From: an uncultured bacterium
Lineage (GTDB): Bacteria > Bacillota > Clostridia > Oscillospirales > Ruminococcaceae
Assembly (NCBI GenBank): GCA_905215965.1
Contig: CAJMSD010000018.1
Coordinates: forward strand, 1 to 17,105
Direction: 5' to 3'
Length of the DNA: 17,105 nucleotides
Positions 7,801-13,300 of the stretch are shown here, piece by piece (position 1 is the first letter of the stretch; the number at the start of each line of letters is the position of its first letter). A program made the translations under genes and the position numbers. Below the pieces are notes generated by a model that saw nothing but the letters and a program-made list of their open reading frames with translations, did not search any database and was not told where the DNA came from.

Positions 7801-9810
7801 CTTATCCGCAAGCTGTTTACGGTCGTATGGCTCGGCTGCTTTAAGAATATCCTGTGTTGCAAATCTGCCTTCGTTTAGAAGCTCGCTGATACGCTTGGAA
7901 ACCTGTTCCCAAGTCATAGAAACACTTCCATAACGGTTAAATGCAGTTTCACCCATACCGATAGTGATACCGTCCTTGTCGTACCAAGCTGAAAATCTTG
8001 CTTTATTCAGACCGTCAGGACTTTCGTAGAGAAAACCTCTGCCGTCTGTGCCAAATTCCTTACGGAGAAACTCGGCATTGCTTTCCACGCCCTTGTTTCT
8101 TTCAAACTGTGCGACAATTCTCTCCAAGCTGTGTGGCTCATTGCTTCCTGCACGGAGAACATAGTCAATCATATCCTGAGTAAATACGCTTGCAGGAGAA
8201 TAATCAAATTCTGAACTTTCAGTAGGGAGCATAGGCTCATCGTCAATATCTCCGAAAAGGGATAACTGCATAGGCTCGTCATAGCCGCCCATTTCCTCGA
8301 TTTCAGGCTCAATATCGAAAAAGTCAGGAAGGTCGATAAACTCGTGTCGGTCTATAAGGCTTGCTGTAAGCTCCTGAACAACGTCCCAAGAGAATATTGT
8401 GGAATTTTCGGGAGAGCCTTCCCACATTTCAAGACCGTCGCCGTGCTTTCTGTAACCGACAATTTCGCCGTCAATCTCAAATTCTACTGCACGGTGTCCG
8501 TATGCCGCCTTTATAAAGTCGGCTCTGCGTGTTCCGTCCTCATTTTCAAGGAAGAAGTCAAGAGTTTCCTGCTTGCTTACATTCATTTCATCGTAATGAT
8601 TGATAACGGCAAGCACCTTATCTTCGGACATAGAAAAAGCAGTATCAGAAATTGTTTCCGATACTGCTTCATTTTCATTTAGCTGTAAATCAGTTCGCTG
8701 ATTATCATTTCCTCTGCCTGAGCTTTCAGAGTGTTCATCATTCCCACCCAAGCCATCTGGTCTGTCGCTTTCAGTTCCTCGGTCGCTCCCGCTTCCTTCG
8801 CCATCTTCGGGAGAATTTCCGTGAGCCTGCGGTTCACTGTTTCGTCTATCTCTGCCAAGTGGCTGTTCAGAGTTCCCTTCAGGAGCATTGCCTGATAAGT
8901 CCCTTTCCTGTTGTTCATCAGGTAAGTCCTTCTCATCAGTCCGTATTTCCCAATTTCCTTCTGCTGCGGAAGTTCCAAGTCGGGAAGATAGGTCTGCGTC
9001 CTCTCGTCCAGAGTGTACTGAATTCCGTTCTCTGTCATTGTTTTCGGTAATGCTTCGGTCATTTTCCTTACTCCTTTCGATTTTGAGCGTTCGCTCAATG
9101 CTTCTTAAAATCTGTTCAGACAAGTCGCTTGTAGCGTTGCCGAGAATAGATATTGCTTCAATGCTGTTGAACTCGTGTATTCCTCGGAAATCGTCAGGCT
9201 CAATATACATTTCTGCTTCATATCCGCACCTTGTAAGGACGGTATATGCGATGCTTGTTTCAAGCAGACTTTCAAACTTCGACTGCACATTGAATTCATC
9301 AAGCTCATCAAGGAATGTTCCGTCGGTTTCTCTCATAAGGTCGTGAAGGTAATCGCCTGAGTAATTTCTTGCAATTTCACGAGCCTTTTCAAGTATTGCT
9401 GTATCAAGAGTAACTGCGTTTGTTCCGAGCTGTTTCAGAACAGCATTTTCATTTTCGGGAGTAATGCTCCAGAAAAACGGTGTTTTCGAGCGTTCGTCCC
9501 TTGCCGCCGTATCGGAGAAATCAAAGACGTATCTGAGCCTTGCTTTGCCGTTATCGTCTGCAATGAGGGCGATACCCTTACTGCCACGCTTTACATAGCG
9601 ATTTGTAATATCCTCACGTCCCCAAGTGTCGTATTCGGCACAAGCTACTGCGTCAGGTCGCTGTGAATGTATCAGAACTTGGTCTTTAAAGCTGTACTTG
9701 TAGAGCCTTGACGATGTTCGGAGCAGCGACATATATTCGTTGCTGTCTTTCCAAAATCGTTCGGTACTTTCATTCAACCGAGCCTGATACTCTTGAAGTT
9801 TAGTTGACAT
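1855..9810 (-). CDS. Giant polyvalent protein: ArdC-like N-terminus, DNA methylase domain and SNF2-type helicase
   Basis: A 2651-residue multidomain protein. Residues about 1-245 resemble the ArdC N-terminal ssDNA-binding region (YSFKDQVLIHSQRPDA, then VKRGSKGIALIA) but have no HExxH. Residues about 250-377 are a polar low-complexity linker that overlaps another gene (tnpV). Residues about 405-890 hold three degenerate related modules. An N6-adenine-type methylase domain follows: motif I at 1137-1150 (VLEPAMGVGNFFG) and an NPPF-like motif N1204-VPF. The SNF2/DEAH helicase has Walker A GAGKT at 1813-1817, DEAH at 1974-1977, ATGTPVSNS, and motif VI QREGRIIRQG from 2302. The tail is coiled-coil-like. 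Such fusions are known from clostridial ICEs and plasmids as large polyvalent proteins, thought to modify and remodel DNA during transfer; the exact reaction is unproven. ATG 9810 has AGGAGG 5 nt upstream and a good promoter behind it. Confidence 0.93.
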   Translation of the reverse strand: MSTKLQEYQARLNESTERFWKDSNEYMSLLRTSSRLYKYSFKDQVLIHSQRPDAVACAEYDTWGREDITNRYVKRGSKGIALIADDNGKARLRYVFDFSDTAARDERSKTPFFWSITPENENAVLKQLGTNAVTLDTAILEKAREIARNYSGDYLHDLMRETDGTFLDELDEFNVQSKFESLLETSIAYTVLTRCGYEAEMYIEPDDFRGIHEFNSIEAISILGNATSDLSEQILRSIERTLKIERSKENDRSITENNDRERNSVHSGREDADLSSRLGTSAAEGNWEIRTDEKDLPDEQQERDLSGNAPEGNSEQPLGRDRRNSEPQAHGNSPEDGEGSGSDRGTESDRPDGLGGNDEHSESSGRGNDNQRTDLQLNENEAVSETISDTAFSMSEDKVLAVINHYDEMNVSKQETLDFFLENEDGTRRADFIKAAYGHRAVEFEIDGEIVGYRKHGDGLEMWEGSPENSTIFSWDVVQELTASLIDRHEFIDLPDFFDIEPEIEEMGGYDEPMQLSLFGDIDDEPMLPTESSEFDYSPASVFTQDMIDYVLRAGSNEPHSLERIVAQFERNKGVESNAEFLRKEFGTDGRGFLYESPDGLNKARFSAWYDKDGITIGMGETAFNRYGSVSMTWEQVSKRISELLNEGRFATQDILKAAEPYDRKQLADKLWYLHQDVEVEYFIPDYFFTGGFDVSTDKISEALQGEKPVQEMIDGMKDLIKQYKADRDVLRFHFHNLPEILEKLKDRQLDRMKFSAEPSFTVKHKYFITDDEKNKLVASGSNVVGGKKRIAKFFKEPHTAKEKADFLKNEYGIGGSGRSGYNTWHDSKGLVLTKGDLSKPDAQVTMKWNEVAERVSRLVAQNRFITQKDIDDEIRYAKRVIANASDNPLEEQSIKQAKAVLEEYGVELEENPEPTEEVVSEVAEEIEEYNDDDEIKLKIGDKIELDDGVFEITEISDSIDDTKYQLRDLGSIYPIFRVMYETEIYENGFALVDEAPAKESIINEPAPNISEVPELNGEKHDFTITDENLGVGGAKSKFKANVEAIKLLNELEFENRRATPEEQEILSRYVGWGGLAQAFDENNSAWSSEFTELYTLLSPDEYESAKASTLNAHYTSPTVINAMYEGLENLGFKGGNVLEPAMGVGNFFGVMPEEMRSGKLYGVELDSISGRIAKQLYQNADIQISGFEKTSFPDNFFDVAVGNVPFGQYKLAEKRYDKLNLNIHDHFFAKSLDKVRAGGVVAFVTSKGTLDKANPQFRKYLAQRAELLGAIRLPNNAFKDNAGTEVTSDIIFLQKRDKMLDIEPDWVHIGQTEDGVPVNKYFEQHPEMILGEMKQGVEFSMYGNAEETACVPIEGASLKEQLKEAIANIQGTIPEVEQENTEKVAESIPADPNVRNFSYAVVDDKLYFRENSRMFLKDDLPKATEERIKGMCELRDCVRTLIDYQLNEYSDYDIRSQQTELNRVYDDFTKKYGLINSVGNARAFSEDSSYYLLSSLEVLNENGELERKADMFTKRTIKQKAQITSVDTASEALAVSISEKARVDIPFMEQLTGKSEGQLVNDLKGVIFRNPQNNQWETADEYLSGNIREKLEYAKKSAEVFDEDLSDNIAALEKAMPKPLEASEIDVRLGATWLDTDIVKQFMIETLQVPRYLQNMFDVNFSKYTSEWQIDGKNVDRSNVAANMTYGSARKNAYSIIEDTLNLRDARVYDRVEQPDGTVKSVLNKKETMIAQEKQEAIKQAFKDWIFKDPDRREKLVNKYNEMFNSSRPREYDGSHITFSGMSPEIQLRTHQLNAIAHTMYGGNTLLAHQVGAGKTFEMVASAMESKRLGLCTKSLFVVPNHLTEQMGAEFLRLYPAANILVATKKDFEAKNRKRLCSKIATGDYDAVIIGHSQLEKIPVSAERQERMIRRQINEITEGIESLGRSQSARFSVKQLEKTKRNLEAKLKKLIENPQRDDVVTFEELGIDKMFVDEAHSFKNLFLYTKMRNVAGIQQTEAQKSADLYMKCQYLDEITGGKGIVFATGTPVSNSMTELYTMMRYLQADKLKEMGMHNFDAWAANFGEAVTAIELAPEGTGYRAKTRFSKFFNLPELINVFKECADIKTADMLNLPVPEAHFHNVVVKPSDIQKDMVAALSDRAKDIHDKKVQPEEDNMLKVTNDGRKIGLDQRLIDPLLPDDPNSKVNTCVSNVFDIYQKNDDKKSTQLVFCDFSTPKNDGSFNLYDDIRDKLIAKGVPKEEIAFIHEADSEAKKKELFSKVRQGKVRVLLGSTAKCGAGTNIQDKLIALHHLDCPWRPSDLEQREGRIIRQGNENKEVEIYRYMTEATFDAYLYQTIENKQRFISQIMSSKSPVRSCEDVDEATLSYAEVKALCAGNPLIKEKMDLDVAVTKLKVSKANHTSQQYTIEDSVRKHFPERIAKTEQRIAGLEADLAHFKAQPVVTEGISPMTILNKTFTDKEEAGKALLLACKQIKSKENLEIGSYKGFDMSLSYDSFAQEFHLELQREMSYTITLGTSESGNILRIDNALDSIEKRIEYSKEQLETLNEQLSTAKAELGKPFPQEAELTEKLARLAELNTLLNIDENAIENAAVAAEKKPDIPISADEVKPMRNVSPEKKPSILGRIKEMQSAQAGNIPKEKAPTKDKTSEIS
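8633..8668 (-). terminator. Intragenic rho-independent terminator just downstream of tnpV
   Basis: On the minus strand AGCAGTATC (complement of 8660-8668) pairs perfectly with GATACTGCT (complement of 8638-8646). One G-T wobble and GAAA/TTTC extend this to 14 bp around a 3-nt CAA loop. TTTTT (complement of 8634-8638) follows at once. It starts 10 nt past the tnpV stop yet lies inside the helicase reading frame (about residues 381-393). A structure this good in coding DNA is unlikely by chance. Confidence 0.8.
8679..9062 (-). CDS. tnpV: TnpV-family transposon-encoded protein, overprinted inside the helicase gene
   Basis: A 127-residue ORF on the same strand as the helicase gene but shifted by one base, lying wholly inside it. 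The product matches the TnpV family as I know it: EIGKYGLMRRTYL, then RKGTYQAMLLKGTLNSHLAEID, then GATEELKATDQMAWVGMMN, ending AEEMIISELIYS. TnpV proteins are small proteins carried by Tn4451-type and clostridial conjugative elements; their biochemical role is not established. ATG 9062 is preferred over the upstream in-frame ATG 9098 because AAAGGAG (complement of 9071-9077) lies 8 nt before it and family members start at this place. A terminator follows the stop. The helicase reads the same bases as a Glu/Arg/Gly/Ser/Asn/Asp-rich linker. The conserved-looking TnpV sequence against low-complexity linker suggests that TnpV is the constrained frame. Expression is not proven. Confidence 0.82.
   Translation of the reverse strand: MTEALPKTMTENGIQYTLDERTQTYLPDLELPQQKEIGKYGLMRRTYLMNNRKGTYQAMLLKGTLNSHLAEIDETVNRRLTEILPKMAKEAGATEELKATDQMAWVGMMNTLKAQAEEMIISELIYS
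9071..9077 (-). promoter_or_regulatory. Shine-Dalgarno of the overprinted tnpV gene
   Basis: AAAGGAG (complement of 9071-9077) stands 8 nt before ATG 9060-9062. Within the helicase frame these bases encode part of IERSKE. The site decides the tnpV start and supports true translation of the inner frame. Confidence 0.72.
9083..9098. repeat. Palindromic dyad upstream of tnpV
   Basis: TTGAGCG-TT-CGCTCAA is a perfect 7-bp inverted repeat with a 2-nt centre, 5 nt upstream of the tnpV Shine-Dalgarno. It could be an operator, an RNA hairpin that affects ribosome loading, or a relic of an insertion end. The function is unknown; only the symmetry is seen. Confidence 0.5.
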
Positions 9811-9826
9811 TTCTTCCTCCTTTTCT

Positions 9827-9855
9827 ATAATAGCACTTTAAAGCGTAAAAGTCAA
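9827..9855 (-). promoter_or_regulatory. Sigma70/SigA-type promoter for the helicase gene
   Basis: On the minus strand TTGACT (complement of 9850-9855), 17 bp, then TATTAT (complement of 9827-9832), with TG one base before the -10 (extended -10). A start 6-7 nt downstream would fall at about 9820-9821, giving a leader of only about 10-11 nt that begins at or inside the Shine-Dalgarno (9816-9821). The spacer contains the palindrome CTTTAAAG, a possible operator half. It would let the helicase and zinc-finger genes be expressed separately from the topB-ardC part. Confidence 0.75.
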
Positions 9856-9873
9856 TAGCTTTTTAAAGATTTC

Positions 9874-10071
9874 TTACCCACGCTGCATACCGTCGGCTAT
9901 CCATCTGCCATCGGCGGTGTAGATATGACCATAGCGGTCGATTGTGAGCTTCTCACCATTCTGCAAAGCAAGGTGAATTGCCTTGATGTCAGCCTTATCA
10001 ACACCTCTGTACTTGGAAGCGTCGAATTCCTTACGGATAATAGGCGGTGTAATAGGTTTTGTAAAAAACAT
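9874..10071 (-). CDS. Small conserved-looking ICE protein of unknown function
   Basis: A 65-residue protein that I do not recognise as a named family. It begins MFFTKPITPPIIRKEFD, has a mixed-charge middle (YRGVDKADIKAIHLALQNGE) and ends in KLTIDRYGHIYTADGRWIADG, which looks like a short beta-hairpin. There is no signal peptide, membrane segment or metal motif. ATG 10071 is chosen over an in-frame ATG at 10122 because AAGGAGG (complement of 10081-10087) lies 9 nt before it, and the longer form would overlap the upstream hairpin. It lies 57 nt after the TTRAP gene and just before the helicase promoter, so it is probably the last gene of the topB-ardC-TTRAP segment. The GC and codon style match its neighbours. 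Confidence 0.7.
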   Translation of the reverse strand: MFFTKPITPPIIRKEFDASKYRGVDKADIKAIHLALQNGEKLTIDRYGHIYTADGRWIADGMQRG

Positions 10072-10094
10072 CGGATATTTCCTCCTTAAAATGT

Positions 10095-10122
10095 TTGCCC
10101 CTACTTTTTCAAGCAGGGGCAA
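10095..10122 (-). terminator. Stem-loop after the TTRAP gene, weak terminator or processing hairpin
   Basis: On the minus strand TTGCCCCTGCT (complement of 10112-10122) pairs with AGTAGGGGCAA (complement of 10095-10105) in an 11-bp stem with one wobble and a 6-nt A-rich loop. It begins 6 nt past the TTRAP stop. Only ACATTTTAA follows, so the T tract is poor and partial readthrough into the 65-aa gene is expected. Confidence 0.5.
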
Positions 10123-10128
10123 TATGGT

Positions 10129-10335
10129 TTAATCTGCGTAATTATCTTCAAAAGCGAACTCGTCATATTCGCTGTCGGAGATACTTTCGAGCTTACCGAT
10201 TGCAGTTTCGGCAATCTCTATCATTTCCTTATCCTCAAGGTCAGGGAGGACGTCAAAAATGTTATTGATAGTGTCCTCACGATTATCGCCCTTGACGATA
10301 CAGATAAAGTTAATCTCAGCTATGGAAAATTCCAT
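10129..10335 (-). CDS. TTRAP-type putative transposon-transfer assisting protein
   Basis: A 68-residue acidic protein resembling the TTRAP family (putative transposon-transfer assisting protein) of clostridial conjugative elements. It opens with MEFSIAEINFICIV, then has a short acidic helix pair (DLEDKEMIEIAETAIGKLESISDSEYDEFAF) ending in an Asp/Asn-rich tail. The length fits the family, which is usually about 60-75 residues. Its biochemical activity is unknown to me. The start ATG 10333-10335 shares one base with the stop of the upstream ardC-like gene (TAATG arrangement), so the two are almost certainly translationally coupled and made together. No independent promoter was seen. Family naming rests on recalled sequence pattern and context. 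Confidence 0.75.
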   Translation of the reverse strand: MEFSIAEINFICIVKGDNREDTINNIFDVLPDLEDKEMIEIAETAIGKLESISDSEYDEFAFEDNYAD

Positions 10336-13300
10336 TACAGCTCAACTCCCTTCTCTTTTTCCTTTGTCTTTTCCTTCGGCTGTTCCTTGGGCTTCTCAGA
10401 AGCGTCCTTCAAATATCCTCTGATAGAACGCTTTTTATCAGGCTGTTTTGCCTGTTTCGCTTTTTCTTTGTCAGCTTTTGCCGCATCAATCATATCCGTG
10501 ACAGATACAATCTCGCCCCTTGAAGCCTTTTCTTCAAGCTCCTCCATTGTGGGCGTATTGTTGATAATGCCGTCAAAGCTGTTGTCATTCTGCTCTACGG
10601 TATCCTCAATGGCTTTAAGCGGATTTTCTCTCACAGCTCCAAAGTTTTCAAGTTCTTTATATCCCCAAGTATCGACAAAGTGTGCCGACAGCTCACCATT
10701 CTGCTGAATTACGACCACATCGCTTACGGAAAGCGAATGTCCTTCAAAGTCTTTCGGGTGGTCTGTGTTGAACTTGTGGTAAACATCATTGAGAAAACTG
10801 ATTTTATCCTGCAAATCTTCGGGATTTACGGGGAAAGTGTAAACCAGCGTGTAGTTATCCCTATCGGGAGTAATGCCTTTTTTATCGAGATATTCAGCTC
10901 CCGCAAAGTGTAAATCCCTGTTTTCGGGAATATCTTTGAGCTGATAGATACCGGCAGCACATTCCTTTCCATTCAGAAGCAGAGCTTCCTTTGACGGTTC
11001 TTCAGTTGCAAGCTTATCCATACGCTCCTGAAACGCTTCATAGCGTAACCATTCGTCAGTTTCTACACCGAAAATACCGTTGTGGTTTTCGATGTCAGAA
11101 CGGTCGTTTGCCTGACCTTCTGTACCGTCGGGATAGAGCAGATATACGGAAACCGTGTCGTTATCAAAGAACTCCAGAGCCTTTTCTGCGGTCAGAGGAA
11201 GAAGCTCATTGCTTTCATAACCGTAGGCATTACGTTCTTCAATGGTAATCTTGCTGTCAGGGAGCTTACCTGTGTATTCCTGAATTTCAGGAGCTTTTTC
11301 AAGTCCCTGCTGCATTTCATTCAGCTTATACACCATATCGTCGATAACTGACGGCTTAATGTCAGTTACATAAAGGTGCGTAAAGGAATGAACGCTGTCC
11401 TTGTCGGGATATTCAAACTTATCGGCAATCTGCTTGGCTTCGGGAGAGAAACGCATATCATCAACCTGCTGAATCGTTCTTGACAGAACATACAGAGGTC
11501 TTTCCGTTCCGTACTTCTCGGTAAGGTCTTTAAGAAAAACGTCAAGCCTGCCTCCGACAGCATAGATTTCAGCCGTAGCCTTAATATCCCAAAGACAACT
11601 CATATTGTCCTTGTGGCTTGCCTGAAATTCTTTGACCTCTCCATTTTCCTGAGCGTAGTCAAAGGACTGCGTATAGAGCTTTGAGCGTTCTTCGGTCTTT
11701 TCGGCTGTTTTTTCCTCTATTTTCTGAGCTGATAATGCCTTATTCACAGAAGCAAGTGCTTCCTTGTATTTCGGCATATCTGCCTTTGAAATGGTAAGGG
11801 TGGTCTTATCGCCGTCAGTTCTTCCGCTGAACTTCACGCCCTGCTTATCAAGAATATCTGCAACGGCAAGTGCCTTTTCTGTTCCGAGCTTTGCATAGCT
11901 CTTATCGGGAATGTCCTTATACGCTGTATTTCCGATGATATTATTCTTTTTGGGCTTGGAAGGCTCTTTCTCAAGTTCAGCCTTTGGCTGTTCGGGAGCC
12001 TCCTTTGCCTGACCCTTAATCTCATCTACAACAGCGTTATACTTTTCGACATTCTCCTTGCCTATGGTTAGTGTGGTCTTGTCACCGTTGATACGACCAC
12101 TGAACGGGATTTCCTCTTCTGTGAGCTTATCGGCTACCTTTGTCGCAGTTTCCGTATCAAGCTTGAAATACTGCTTATCGCTGATAGACTTGTAATCGAC
12201 ATTGCCGATAATGTTCTTGTCAGTCTTTGGTTTATCCTGTTCAGGCTCAGACTTCGGCTGTTCCTGTGTGGGAGTATCCTTTGTCTTTCCCGTCACTTCG
12301 GCAATAATCGCCTTGTAGCTATCAATATCCGTCTTGCTGATAGTGAGAGTGGTTTTATCTCCGTTAATTCTACCGCTGAACGGAATATTCTGTTCCGTAA
12401 GCTTTTCCACAACCTTTTCAGCCGTGCTTGACTTCAAGCGGAGATACTGTTTATCCTCAATATCCGCATAGGCTGTGTTGCCGATAATATTCGACTTTTC
12501 GGACTTATCGGCAGTCTGCTCCTGTGTCTTGTCCTTTTCAAGTCCGAGATACTTATCGGAAATTGCCGTGATAAGCTCCGAAGCAGTAGAACGGATAGTT
12601 TCAAGAGAGGATTTAAGTTCAGGCGTATCCTTGCCCGAACCCCAAGAAGCAACATAGGCGAAACTGTAATCAGAAGTATCAATTCCGAAATGCTGACACA
12701 CGGTATATGCGATACTTTCCGCTTCAACTTCTTCTGTACTTCTGTCCTTCGGCTTGTCAATATCGGATTTCTTCAAATCACGGTCGTGGAGTTTAGCGTG
12801 AGCGATTTCGTGGATAGCTGTCTTAATGGTCTGCACCTCGGACATATTCTCCTTAATGGTAATCGACTTATCCTCGTGGTGATAGAAACCCTTTGCCGTT
12901 CCGTCAATTTCTGCGAACTTGATAGGGACGGGAGAAGCTTCACGAACTGCATTAAAGAACTTTTCATAGTCCTTTACATTGCCGCTTAACTCATCAGCTC
13001 CGAGAGTTGGAAGCTCCTTACCGCTTGTCTGCGATACATCAAATACGCTGACAACCTTAAATGCTGGGATTGTAACCTCAACTTCCTCCTTAATCGGCTT
13101 TCCGTCCTTACCGAGAACAGGCAAATCGGTATCAGGGTCGAGCTTTGTCTGTTCCTTCTTGATTTTATAGGGTGCAGGAGCAAAAATCTGAATGCCTTTT
13201 TCGCCCTTGTTTACGCTTCTCTCAAACTTGTTCTTCCAAGAATTGAAGCCTGCAACCAATGTGGCGTCAGGCTTCTGCATTGCGATGAGCATTGTATTAT

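Noticed and set aside
9063..9098. 12-residue longer start for TnpV at ATG 9098
   Set aside because: It starts inside the palindrome with no ribosome site, and the added residues are unlike TnpV proteins.
9105..9311. Another alternate-frame minus-strand ORF in the helicase gene
   Set aside because: It has no family resemblance and no Shine-Dalgarno, and the helicase frame there encodes the conserved ArdC-like module.
8652..9346. Plus-strand ORFs of 132 and 152 codons opposite the tnpV/helicase overlap
   Set aside because: They are His/Phe/Ser-rich antisense shadows without ribosome sites; the TnpV match is on the minus strand.
11733..12491. CRISPR-like or non-coding tandem repeats
   Set aside because: The periodicity is protein-level, in frame and with diverged nucleotides; it is a domain repeat within the ArdC-like gene.
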